NCBI RefSeq assembly: GCF_004522095.1
Contig: NZ_SPUI01000003.1
Location: forward strand, 186,001 to 250,000
Source of the DNA: Nocardioides sp. 503
GTDB lineage: Bacteria > Actinomycetota > Actinomycetes > Propionibacteriales > Nocardioidaceae
DNA length: 64,000 nt
Direction: 5' to 3'
Shown here: positions 34,564 through 42,170 of the stretch, piece by piece
How the letters are laid out: every line of letters starts with the position of its first letter
Numbering within the stretch: the stretch's first letter is position 1
Made by a program: the position numbers and the translations under genes
Notes under the pieces: generated by a model
Database searches by the model: none
Told to the model about the DNA's origin: nothing
The model's input: the letters and a program-made list of their open reading frames with translations, nothing else

Positions 34564-34583
34564 TGCGGCCGGCGCCAGCCGAC

Positions 34584-35783
34584 TCAGACCGCCAGCAGCA
34601 CCGAGGACCCGTGGCCGAAGAGCCCCTGGTTGGCGGTGATGCCGACGCGGGCGCCCTCGACCTGACGACCCTCCGCCTGCCCGCGCAGCTGCCAGGTGAG
34701 CTCGCAGACCTGGGCGAGCGCCTGGGCCGGCACCGCCTCGCCGAAGCAGGCCAGGCCGCCCGAGGGGTTGACCGGGATCCGGCCGCCGATGGTGGTGTCG
34801 CCGGCGCGCAGCAGGGCCTCGGCCTCGCCGCGCCCGCAGAGCGCGAGGTCCTCGATCCAGTCGAGCTCCAGCGCGGTGGACAGGTCGTAGACCTCGGCCA
34901 CGTCGACGTCCTCGGGGCCGATCCCGGCCTCCTCGTAGGCCGCCCGGCCGATCGACTCCTTGAAGGTCCGCTCCGGCACACCGGTCACGGCGCTCGAGTC
35001 GGTCGAGAGGTTGGGCATGTCCATCACCGTGTGGGGGAACGTCGGCGTCACGGTCGACACCGCCTTGACCCGCACCGGCGACCCGATCCCGTGGCGCCGG
35101 GCGTAGTCGACGCTGGTCAGCACGACCGCGGCCGCGCCGTCGGAGGTCGCGCAGATGTCTAGGAGGTGCAGCGGGTCCGAGACCACGGCGGAGGCCAGCA
35201 CGTCGTCGACCGAGACCTCCTTGCGGTAGCGCGCGTAGGGGTTGTGCAGCCCGTGCCTGGCGTTCTTGACCTTCACCTGCGCGAAGTCGGCCTGCGTGGC
35301 GCCGTAGAGGTCCATGCGGCGACGCGCGTAGAGCGCGAAGTACGCCGGGTTGGTCATGCCCAGCAGCCGGAACCGCAGCCAGTCCGGGTCGTCCCAGCGC
35401 TCCCCCGCGTTGGGCGCGAGGAAGCCCTTGGGCGTGGTGTCGGCCCCGACGACGAGCGCCACCTCGCACATGCCGGCGAGGATCCGCGCGCGGGCGGTGT
35501 CGAGCGCCTGGGCGCCGGTCGCGCAGGCGGCGTACGACGTGGCGACGCGGGCGCCGTTCCAGCCGAGCGCCTGGGCGAACGTCGCACCCGCGACGTAGCC
35601 GCCGTAGCCGTTGCGCACGGTCTCGCCGCCGACCACCAGGTCGACGTCGGTCCACGGGACGTCGGCGTCGGCGAGCGCGGCCCGCGCCGCGTGCACGCCG
35701 TAGGTCACGAAGCTCTTGCCCCACTTGCCCCACGGGTGCATGCCGACGCCTGCGACGGCCACGTCCTTGCTCGCCCCGCTCAC
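34584..35783 (-). CDS. Thiolase-fold protein (lipid-transfer/aldolase type)
   Basis: A 399-residue thiolase-fold protein. The nucleophile-position cysteine is in SYAACATGAQALD (about Cys87). The later thiolase motifs are changed: the usual NxxGG-GHP region reads NPSGGLACFGEAVPAQ without the His, and the C-terminal catalytic Cys region reads ANQGLFGHGS. This resembles the Ltp-type proteins that work with a DUF35 partner in side-chain retro-aldol cleavage. Its GTG overlaps the stop of the DUF35 gene (GTGA), so the pair is co-translated. Confidence 0.88.
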   Translation of the reverse strand: MSGASKDVAVAGVGMHPWGKWGKSFVTYGVHAARAALADADVPWTDVDLVVGGETVRNGYGGYVAGATFAQALGWNGARVATSYAACATGAQALDTARARILAGMCEVALVVGADTTPKGFLAPNAGERWDDPDWLRFRLLGMTNPAYFALYARRRMDLYGATQADFAQVKVKNARHGLHNPYARYRKEVSVDDVLASAVVSDPLHLLDICATSDGAAAVVLTSVDYARRHGIGSPVRVKAVSTVTPTFPHTVMDMPNLSTDSSAVTGVPERTFKESIGRAAYEEAGIGPEDVDVAEVYDLSTALELDWIEDLALCGRGEAEALLRAGDTTIGGRIPVNPSGGLACFGEAVPAQALAQVCELTWQLRGQAEGRQVEGARVGITANQGLFGHGSSVLLAV

Positions 35784-36223
35784 TGGTCGGTCTCCTCGCC
35801 GAGCTCGACGACCGGCTTCCAGCGCCAGATCGTCCGGTCCCCGGTCTCGTCGGTGTAGAGCGTCTCCACGACGAGCTCGGCCTCCTGACCGACGCGCAGG
35901 TCGGCGACGCCGTAGCCCTGCGCGACCTGCCCCAGCACGACCAGGCCCTCGGGCAGCTCGACCGCGGCGAGCGCGAACGGCTCGTAGGGATCCGTCGCGG
36001 GGACGTACGGCGGCGGCGGTTGGTACTGCGCGTCGGTGTAGGACCACACGACCCCGCGGCGCGAGAGCGCGACCTCCTCGAAGGTCTCCCCCGAGCACGC
36101 CGGGTTGCGGCAGAAGCCGTCGGCCTTGGGGAAGAAGACCGTCGTGCAGGTGGTGCACCGGGTGCCGAGGAGCGCCGGGTCGGCGCCCGTCGTGAACCAG
36201 CCCTCGATGGCAGGCGCCGTCAT
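35780..36223 (-). CDS. DUF35 OB-fold protein with zinc ribbon
   Basis: A 147-residue protein. The N-terminal rubredoxin-like zinc ribbon has Cys23, Cys26, Cys38 and Cys43 (CTTC...CRNPAC), and a C-terminal OB fold follows. DUF35 proteins bind acyl-CoA and form complexes with thiolase-fold or hydratase partners. ATG 36223 is set by a perfect GGAGGA; a longer frame upstream is not used. A KstR-like operator lies 25 bp upstream. It is the first gene of the pair. Confidence 0.92.
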   Translation of the reverse strand: MTAPAIEGWFTTGADPALLGTRCTTCTTVFFPKADGFCRNPACSGETFEEVALSRRGVVWSYTDAQYQPPPPYVPATDPYEPFALAAVELPEGLVVLGQVAQGYGVADLRVGQEAELVVETLYTDETGDRTIWRWKPVVELGEETDQ

Positions 36224-36247
36224 GCGTCCTCCGAACGTGAACGAAAC

Positions 36248-36261
36248 TAGAACAGGTTCTG
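36248..36261. promoter_or_regulatory. KstR-like palindrome upstream of DUF35-thiolase
   Basis: TAGAACAGGTTCTG contains the palindrome AGAAC-AG-GTTCT (36249-36260). It fits the TnnAACnnGTTnnA operator known for the TetR regulator KstR at all but the last base. It sits between the LigA stop and the DUF35 start, overlapping where the promoter should be. Confidence 0.6.
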
Positions 36262-36307
36262 ATTCTCGCACGGACGTCGGACGGCGGCCACCGGTGCTCG
36301 CGTCGGC

Positions 36308-36670
36308 TCAGGTCGAGATGTCGGGGTAGGGCTGCTCGAAGTGGGCCAGCTTGGCGGCGTAGTCGAGCTGCATGCCCAGCGGCTCGTCGAAGTCGCGCTC
36401 GAACATCGCGATCCACAGCGTGAGCGTGAGGAACGGGTGGGCCCCCAGCTCGAAGAGCGCCACGTTGTCGTGCGTGGCCAGCGCCCGGCGCTCCTCGTCG
36501 GTGAAGGCCAGCCACGTGGTCTTCTCCGCCTCGATCGCGTTGAGGAGCCGGTTGGCCTCCTCCGCCTCCCACCAGGCGACGGTGCCGACGGGGTCCTCGC
36601 GGTAGCGCTCGGTGAGCTCGCGGTCCCGGTCGATGGTGAACAGGAACTTGTTGACGAGGTACTTGCTCAT
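36308..36670 (-). CDS. LigA-type alpha subunit of an extradiol dioxygenase
   Basis: A 120-residue helical protein of the protocatechuate 4,5-dioxygenase alpha-chain family: YLVNKFLFTIDRDRELTERYREDPVGTV and FLTLTLWIAMFERDFDEP. It pairs with the LigB-type subunit encoded just upstream on the same strand. The GAGGGG ribosome site lies within the 66-bp repeat that fills the gap between the two genes. Confidence 0.88.
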   Translation of the reverse strand: MSKYLVNKFLFTIDRDRELTERYREDPVGTVAWWEAEEANRLLNAIEAEKTTWLAFTDEERRALATHDNVALFELGAHPFLTLTLWIAMFERDFDEPLGMQLDYAAKLAHFEQPYPDIST

Positions 36671-36736
36671 TCGGGGTCCCCTCGGAATCGTGGACTGGAG
36701 GAGCGAAGCGGGGGAAGGCCGCGATTGCGTGGGGTG
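36671..36736. repeat. 66-bp intercistronic repeat, copy 2
   Basis: It fills the space between the LigB stop (36738) and the LigA start (36670). It begins TCGGGGTCCCC, has GAGCGAAGCG in the middle and ends CGCGATTGCGTGGGGTG. By eye about 45 of 66 positions match copy 1 at 31997-32062, with the ends identical. The ribosome site of ligA (GAGGGG) is made by the repeat. Confidence 0.7.
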
Positions 36737-36737
36737 T

Positions 36738-37598
36738 TCACGCGTCGACTCCGTTCGGGTACCAGGTGAAGTAGGCCTCCATGGTGTGGAAGAGGTCGAG
36801 GTGGTCGGCGTAGTCGGCCCGGTGGTAGCCGGCGATCCCCATCATCAGCATGAAGTCCATGAAGCCGTGGGTGGCGTTGCCCGGCGCGTGCAGGCTGTCG
36901 AGCGTCACGTCGGCCAGGCAGCCGTCGATGTCGCCGTTGGCGATCCACTCGACGGCCTTGGCGTCGAACTCCGGGTCCGGCCCGTGCGGCCCGAACTGGC
37001 GCGGCCCGCCGAGCTCGAGGGAGAGGTGGCCGGTGCCGATCACGGCGACGCGCAGGTGGCTGGGCCAGGCGTCGATGAGCTCGCGGATGGTCTGGCCGAA
37101 CTTCACGAACCGCTCGGGTCGCGGCAGCGGCGGGGCGAAGATGTTGGTGTAGATCGGCACGATCGGCAGGTCGTTCTGGGGCCGCACCGTGAAGATCGGG
37201 CAGGTGATCGAGTGGTCGACGCGCAGCTCGTTGGAGAACGCCAGGTCGAAGCCCTTGTCGATGCCCTCGCGCAGCATGTACTCCGAGAGCCCCTCGTGGC
37301 CCTTGAAGAGCAGCTTGGGGAGCCCGAACTCCCGCATCTCGTTCTCCCAGTTGCCGTCGTAGAACGGCGCCTTGCCCACCAGGAACTGCGGCATGTTGTC
37401 CAGCCACAGCTGGTGGAAGTGGTCGGAGCCGACCATCACCAGCACGTCGGGGCGCATCCGCGTGAGCGTCTCTCGGTACGACGCCACCTTGCTCACCCAC
37501 TCGGCGGCGAACGGCGGCGCCTCCTCCGGCGCCAGCTGGCTGGTCCGGTAGTAGAACGGGTGGTGGGTCGTGGCCAGGATCGCGACCAGCTTCGCCAT
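36738..37598 (-). CDS. LigB-type class III extradiol ring-cleavage dioxygenase
   Basis: A 286-residue LigB-domain protein. The iron ligands expected from LigB are visible: His12 in ILATTHHPFYY and His60/62 in VGSDHFHQL; a late Glu in the C-terminal part should complete the site. It cleaves a catechol-type ring beside the hydroxyls. With LigA it forms a protocatechuate-4,5-dioxygenase-like enzyme, although the exact ring substrate is unknown. RBS AGAGGAA precedes the ATG. It is divergent from the IclR regulator, with operator-like repeats between them. Confidence 0.92.
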   Translation of the reverse strand: MAKLVAILATTHHPFYYRTSQLAPEEAPPFAAEWVSKVASYRETLTRMRPDVLVMVGSDHFHQLWLDNMPQFLVGKAPFYDGNWENEMREFGLPKLLFKGHEGLSEYMLREGIDKGFDLAFSNELRVDHSITCPIFTVRPQNDLPIVPIYTNIFAPPLPRPERFVKFGQTIRELIDAWPSHLRVAVIGTGHLSLELGGPRQFGPHGPDPEFDAKAVEWIANGDIDGCLADVTLDSLHAPGNATHGFMDFMLMMGIAGYHRADYADHLDLFHTMEAYFTWYPNGVDA

Positions 37599-37643
37599 CG
37601 TCAGCGGTTCCTCTCGGTGGGACTCGGGGTGGGACGCGACGTA

Positions 37644-37703
37644 CAGGCGTCCGCTGTGCGGATGCGCAAGGGCAGAGGTCGCGGATCAGGCGTCCGCTGT
37701 GCG
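37644..37703. promoter_or_regulatory. Two 17-bp direct repeats between ligB and iclR
   Basis: CAGGCGTCCGCTGTGCG occurs identically at 37644-37660 and 37687-37703, with starts 43 bp apart (about four helical turns). The half-site GTCCGC is the same as in the palindromes at 40030-40047 and 40132-40147. These are the probable IclR sites controlling both divergent genes. Confidence 0.65.
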
Positions 37704-37714
37704 AACATGCTGCC

Positions 37715-38527
37715 ATGGCAGGACGCGGACAGGGTGCCGACTTCGTGGAGGCGCTGGCGCGCGGGCTGGACGTGCTCACGTGCTTCGACGCGACCCGGCG
37801 CGAGATGAGCCTGAGCGAGATCGCCACGGCGACGGGGCTGGCCCGCCCCACCGCGCGCCGCCTGCTGCTGACGCTCGAGGAGCTGGGGTTCGTGCGCTCC
37901 GGCAAGGGCAGCTTCGCGCTGACCCCGCAGGTGCTCCGGCTCGGCTCGGCCTACGCCAGCTCGCTCGGCCTGTGGGAGATGGCGCGCCCGCACCTCGAGG
38001 ACCTGGTGGTCCGCACCGGCGAGTCGTCGTCCATGTCGCAGCTCGACGGCGCCGACATCGTCTACGTCGCCCGCGCGGCCGTGCCGAAGATCATCGCGCT
38101 GCGCGTCGACATCGGCACGCTCTTCCCGGCCGTGCTCACCTCGCAGGGCAAGGTCCTGCTGGCCGCGCTGCCCGCCGAGGAGCGTGAGCGCGTGCTCGCG
38201 CTGCCGACGCGCTCCGGCCTCGTCCAGCCCGAGGTCGACCGCGACGCCCTGGAGACCGAGCTGCGCGCGGTGCGCGCCCGGGGCTGGGCGCTCGCCGACG
38301 AGGAGCTGGCGCGCGGCGTGCGGTCGATCGCCGTACCGGTGCGCGACGGCGAGGGCGCCGTGCGCGCCGCCATGAACGTCACCGTCCATGCCGCCGAGAC
38401 CAGCGTCGAGACGCTCACCGGCACCTACCTGCCGCTGCTGCTCCAGGCCGCGGGCGAGATCTCCGCCGACTGGGCGCTGTGGCTCTCGCGGCCCATGACC
38501 GAGCCGACCCGGCGAGCCCACCCCTGA
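37715..38527 (+). CDS. IclR-family transcriptional regulator
   Basis: A 270-residue IclR protein. The winged helix covers about residues 10-70 (LSEIATATGLARPTARRLLLTLEELGFV), and the effector domain includes SQLDGADIVYVARAAVPKII and RSIAVPVRDGEGAVRAAMNVTV. It is nearest to PcaR/PobR-type regulators of aromatic catabolism. It lies at the centre of the cluster and has GTCCGC-type repeats upstream of itself, ligB, the amidohydrolase and the CoA-transferase. Confidence 0.93.
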   Translation: MAGRGQGADFVEALARGLDVLTCFDATRREMSLSEIATATGLARPTARRLLLTLEELGFVRSGKGSFALTPQVLRLGSAYASSLGLWEMARPHLEDLVVRTGESSSMSQLDGADIVYVARAAVPKIIALRVDIGTLFPAVLTSQGKVLLAALPAEERERVLALPTRSGLVQPEVDRDALETELRAVRARGWALADEELARGVRSIAVPVRDGEGAVRAAMNVTVHAAETSVETLTGTYLPLLLQAAGEISADWALWLSRPMTEPTRRAHP

Positions 38528-38545
38528 CCTCATGACCACCCCGGC

Positions 38546-40006
38546 TCAGCGGTGGTGGTGCGTCGAGGAGTCGGCGTAGTCGGTGTAGGTGTAGGGGTTG
38601 TCGAGCACCTTGGACTCCGGGATGTCGGGGCTCATGCCGGCCAGCCACTCCTCCTCGCCCAGGGTGCTGCGCAGGTGCGAGATGGTGTCGTCGACCGCGG
38701 CGCGGGCCTTGGCCAGGTCGGCGTCGACCAGGCGGTGCTCGTGCTTCACGACGCGGCCGTTGACCAGGACCGTGTGCACGTCGCCGCGCTGGGCCTGGAA
38801 GACGACGTGGCCGTAGGGGTTGAGCACCGGGAACATCACCGGCGACGCGTCGTTCTTGACCAGCACCACGTCGGCCTTCTTGCCCACCTCCAGGCTGCCG
38901 ACGACGTCACCGAGGCCGAGCGCCTCGGCGCCGCCCCGCGTCGCCCAGCCCACGACGTCGGCCGCGCGCAGGCCGATGTGGGTGACGGTCTCGTCCTTGG
39001 CGTGGGCCTCGTGGTGCTCGCGGGTGCGGTCCGAGGACAGCGTGGAGCGCATCGCCGAGAAGGCGTCGCCGCTCCACCAGACGCTGGTGTCGACCGAGAG
39101 CGAGATCGGCACGCCGTGCCGGCGCAGCGCCCAGCTCGACGGGTAGCCCTGGCCGCAGCTGGCCTCGCTCTCCGCCGAGACCGACGCGTGCCCGCCGGTG
39201 GCCGCGATGCGCTGGTAGGAGTCGTCGCTGAGGGTCGCGGCGTGGACGTAGACCGTCTCGGGCGTCATGAACCCGTGGTCGTGCATCAGCCGGATGCCGT
39301 CGTCGTTGGTGGCGCCCCAGACGCCGGCGTGGGTGGTGACGGGCGCGCCGAGGTCGCGGGCGACCTCGAAGGCCGCCTTCTCGGGGAACGCCGGGTCGCC
39401 GGTGACGTCGAAGGCCATCTGGAAGCCGAGCATGTCCGTGCGCTTCATGCGGCGCTCGACGAAGGAGCGGAAGTCCGGCGACGTCGCCCACTCCCACGGC
39501 CCGGCCTGGATGTTGCCGTAGGCGAGCACGAAGCGGCCCGGCACCTCCTCGAGGGCGTCGACGGCCGCCTCCGCGTGGTCGACGGTCTGCAGGTTGTGCG
39601 ACCAGTCGACGCTGGTCGTCACTCCGGCCTCCAGTGCCTCGAGGCCGCTCAGCAGGTTGCCGGCGTAGATGTCCTGCGGGCGGAAGTGCTTGCCATGCTC
39701 CAGGTAGTTCCACACGAAGTACTGCGTGAGCGTCCAGTCGGCGCCGTAGCCGCGCAGCGCGGTCTGCCACATGTGGCGGTGGGTGTCGACCATGCCCGGC
39801 ATCACGATCCCGCCGGTGGCGTCGATCTCGGCGGTGCCCTCGGGCACCTCGAGCTGCGGCCCCACGGCAGCGATGCTCTCGCCGACCACCAGGACGTCGG
39901 CGCCCTCCAGCACGGTGCGGCCCGCGTCCATGGTCAGGACCGTGCCGCCGCGGAAGACCACCGCGGGGGCGTCGGCGACGGCGCGCGTGTCGGTGCTGTG
40001 GGCCAT
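38546..40006 (-). CDS. Amidohydrolase (ATZ/TRZ-type, metal-dependent)
   Basis: A 486-residue amidohydrolase of the TIM-barrel superfamily: a first metal pair in GMVDTHRHMWQTALRG, a His in VTTHAGVWGAT and YVHAATLSDD, and an Asp in LSVDTSVWWSGD. These fit the group of aminohydrolases for ring-bound amino or halide substituents. The protein ends in HHHR, which may be incidental. It is 18 bp from the IclR stop and convergent with it. Its promoter is back to back with that of the CoA-transferase. Confidence 0.9.
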   Translation of the reverse strand: MAHSTDTRAVADAPAVVFRGGTVLTMDAGRTVLEGADVLVVGESIAAVGPQLEVPEGTAEIDATGGIVMPGMVDTHRHMWQTALRGYGADWTLTQYFVWNYLEHGKHFRPQDIYAGNLLSGLEALEAGVTTSVDWSHNLQTVDHAEAAVDALEEVPGRFVLAYGNIQAGPWEWATSPDFRSFVERRMKRTDMLGFQMAFDVTGDPAFPEKAAFEVARDLGAPVTTHAGVWGATNDDGIRLMHDHGFMTPETVYVHAATLSDDSYQRIAATGGHASVSAESEASCGQGYPSSWALRRHGVPISLSVDTSVWWSGDAFSAMRSTLSSDRTREHHEAHAKDETVTHIGLRAADVVGWATRGGAEALGLGDVVGSLEVGKKADVVLVKNDASPVMFPVLNPYGHVVFQAQRGDVHTVLVNGRVVKHEHRLVDADLAKARAAVDDTISHLRSTLGEEEWLAGMSPDIPESKVLDNPYTYTDYADSSTHHHR

Positions 40007-40029
40007 GTCGGAACCTCCGTGCTCGCTGA

Positions 40030-40047
40030 TGCGGACAGATGTCCGCA
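40030..40047. promoter_or_regulatory. Perfect palindromic operator upstream of the amidohydrolase
   Basis: TGCGGACA-GA-TGTCCGCA, 18 bp. It lies 24-41 bp upstream of the amidohydrolase ATG, downstream of a minus-strand TTGACA (40084-40079), so a bound repressor would cover the start of transcription. Confidence 0.7.
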
Positions 40048-40078
40048 GGCGCTCACTTTTCTGTAACCCCCGTCACCC

Positions 40079-40106
40079 TGTCAAGGGCGAATTGGTCCGC
40101 TTGACA
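40079..40106. promoter_or_regulatory. Back-to-back TTGACA -35 boxes
   Basis: TTGACA reads on the minus strand at 40084-40079 and on the plus strand at 40101-40106. The plus box is followed after 17 nt by GAGAGT as a weak -10. Each points away from the other and towards one palindromic operator. Confidence 0.5.
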
Positions 40107-40131
40107 CCCTCCCTGAGGCGGGTGAGAGTGG

Positions 40132-40147
40132 GCGGACAGTCGTCCGC
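40132..40147. promoter_or_regulatory. Palindromic operator upstream of the CoA-transferase
   Basis: GCGGAC-AGTC-GTCCGC, flanked by G and A. It lies 15-30 bp upstream of the ATG at 40162, just after the predicted -10. The half-site is the same as at 40030-40047, with two more spacer bases. Confidence 0.65.
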
Positions 40148-40161
40148 AATCGAGGAGCCCC

Positions 40162-41325
40162 ATGAGTGACACCGCCCGAGGACCCCTCGACGGGGTGCTC
40201 GTCGCCGACTTCTCGCGGGTCCTCGCCGGCCCCTACGCCACGATGCTGCTCGCCGACCTGGGCGCCGAGGTGGTCAAGGTCGAGAGCCCCGCCGGCGACG
40301 ACACCCGCCACTGGGTCCCGCCCACCCGCGACGAGGTCGGCACCTACTACCTCGCGATCAACCGCAACAAGCGCTCGATCGTGCTCGACCTCAAGGACGA
40401 CGACGACGTCGCGGTCGCCCACACGCTCTCGGAGCGCGCGGACGTCTTCATCCACAACTTCAAGCCCGGCGGGCTCGACCGCTTCGGGCTCGGCTACGAC
40501 GACGTCGCGGCGCGCAACCCGGCCAGCGTCTACTGCTCGATCAGCGGCTTCGGCTCGGCCCAGGGCGCGTCCCTGCCGGGATACGACCTGCTGGTGCAGG
40601 GCATGTCGGGCCTGATGAGCCTGACCGGCAGCCCGGACGGGCCGGCCTACCGCGCGGGCATCTCGGTCTTCGACGTGATGACCGGGCTCAACTCCGTGAT
40701 CGGGATCCTCGCGGCGCTGCGGCACCGTGACGCCACCGGCGAGGGCCAGCACGTCGAGACCAACCTGCTGTCCACGGCCCTGTCCTCGCTGGTCAACCAG
40801 ACCTCGGCGTACGTCGCCGGCGGGGTCGTGCCGCACCGCATGGGCAACTCCCACCTCAGCCTGTTCCCCTACGAGCCGCTGGCCACGGGCGACGGCGACC
40901 TGATCGTGGTGGCCGGCAACGACGGGCAGTTCGCCCGGCTCGCCGGCGCGCTGGGGGTCCCCGAGCTCGTCGAGGACGAGCGCTTCTCCAGCGTGGGGCG
41001 GCGCAACGACCACCGCGAGGAGCTGCGCCCGCTGCTGCTCGAGGCCCTGTCGCGCCGGTCGGCGCAGGAGTGGTTCGACGTGCTGACCGAGGCCGGCGTG
41101 CCGTGCGGCCCCATCAACGACGTGCAGGGCGGCGTGGAGCTGGGCGAGCGGCTCGGCCTCGAGCCGGTGGTGCTCGCCGGCGACGTGCCGACCGTGCGCA
41201 ACCCGATCCGGATGAGCGCCAGCCCGGCGCGCTACGACCTGCCGCCGCCGGGGCTGGACGAGCACGGCGACGAGATCCGGGCCTGGCTCGCTGAGCCGTC
41301 GAAGCCGTCCGACGCGACCTCCTGA
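40162..41325 (+). CDS. CaiB/BaiF-family CoA-transferase
   Basis: A 387-residue type III CoA-transferase: LDGVLVADFSRVLAGPYATMLLADLGAEVVKVESPAGDDTR at the start, LPGYDLLVQGMSGLMSLTG, and GPINDVQGGVELGERLGLEPVV near the end. It moves CoA between a donor acyl-CoA and a carboxylic acid, through an aspartyl-CoA intermediate. Followed by a citryl-CoA lyase-like gene, it probably activates a hydroxy-acid for C-C cleavage. RBS GAGGAG lies 7 nt upstream. Confidence 0.93.
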   Translation: MSDTARGPLDGVLVADFSRVLAGPYATMLLADLGAEVVKVESPAGDDTRHWVPPTRDEVGTYYLAINRNKRSIVLDLKDDDDVAVAHTLSERADVFIHNFKPGGLDRFGLGYDDVAARNPASVYCSISGFGSAQGASLPGYDLLVQGMSGLMSLTGSPDGPAYRAGISVFDVMTGLNSVIGILAALRHRDATGEGQHVETNLLSTALSSLVNQTSAYVAGGVVPHRMGNSHLSLFPYEPLATGDGDLIVVAGNDGQFARLAGALGVPELVEDERFSSVGRRNDHREELRPLLLEALSRRSAQEWFDVLTEAGVPCGPINDVQGGVELGERLGLEPVVLAGDVPTVRNPIRMSASPARYDLPPPGLDEHGDEIRAWLAEPSKPSDATS

Positions 41326-41351
41326 CCACCACCGAGCCGAAGGGGCCACCG

Positions 41352-42170
41352 ATGTCCGCCACTCCCCCGCCCAGCAGCACGCCCAGCTTCCCCACGTCCC
41401 TGGGCACCTCGGACCTCACCAGCATGTCGCTGATGGGTCACGACGTGACCGAGGAGCTGATGGGCAACGTCTCGTTCGGAGAGCTGGCCTACTGGCTGAT
41501 CACCCTCGAGCGCCCGACCAAGCAGCAGAGCCGGCTGTTCGAGGCGGTGCTGCTGGGCCTTGCCGACCACGGCTTCACGCCCACCGCGATCGCGACCCGG
41601 GTCACCTTCCTCAGCGCGCCCGACTCCATCCAGGGCGCCCTCGCAGCGGGGCTGCTCGGCGGTGGGTCCCGCTTCCTGGGGGTCACCGAGGACACCGGTC
41701 GCTTCCTGGGCGACGTGCTCGCGGGGCTGGACCGGCTGCCCGAGGACGAGGCCGGCTGGGACGAGGTGGCGCTCGGCGCCGTGCGCGCGCAGCGCGAGAA
41801 GGGCGCCTTCGTGCCCGGTCTGGGCCACCCCGTGCACAAGGACGGCGACCCGCGGACCCCGCGGCTGGTGCAGATCGCCCACGAGGAGGGCCTCTACGGC
41901 GCCCACCTGGCGCTCTTCGAGGCCATCGGCCGCACCCACGAGCAGGTCCTGGGCAAGCGGCTGCCGCTCAACGGCGCCGGCGTCAGCGGCGCCGCGCTCG
42001 CCGACCTCGGCATCCCCCAGGAGCTGCTGCGCGGCACGGTCCTGCTGGCCCGGTGCGCGGGGCTGCTCGGCCACATCGCCGAGGAGATCCGCAGCCCGGG
42101 CGTCGCGGCCGAGATCTACCGCACCGTCGACCGCAACGCGGTCTACGTCGACCCGGCGGCGCAGGCGTGA
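41352..42170 (+). CDS. Citryl-CoA lyase / citrate synthase-like protein
   Basis: A 272-residue short citrate-synthase-fold protein. The central GAFVPGLGHPVHKDGDPR carries the substrate His, and further features include LGKRLPLNGAGVSGAALADLGIP. It lacks the large N-terminal domain of true citrate synthase and fits the citryl-CoA lyase group, which splits (hydroxy)acyl-CoA into acetyl-CoA and a 2-oxo acid. A neighbouring CaiB CoA-transferase supplies such thioesters. Its TGA overlaps the GTG of the next gene. Confidence 0.88.
   Translation: MSATPPPSSTPSFPTSLGTSDLTSMSLMGHDVTEELMGNVSFGELAYWLITLERPTKQQSRLFEAVLLGLADHGFTPTAIATRVTFLSAPDSIQGALAAGLLGGGSRFLGVTEDTGRFLGDVLAGLDRLPEDEAGWDEVALGAVRAQREKGAFVPGLGHPVHKDGDPRTPRLVQIAHEEGLYGAHLALFEAIGRTHEQVLGKRLPLNGAGVSGAALADLGIPQELLRGTVLLARCAGLLGHIAEEIRSPGVAAEIYRTVDRNAVYVDPAAQA

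Noticed and set aside
41352-42170. Citrate synthase of the TCA cycle
   Set aside because: It is only 272 residues long and sits in an operon with a CoA-transferase; a lyase-type member is more likely.
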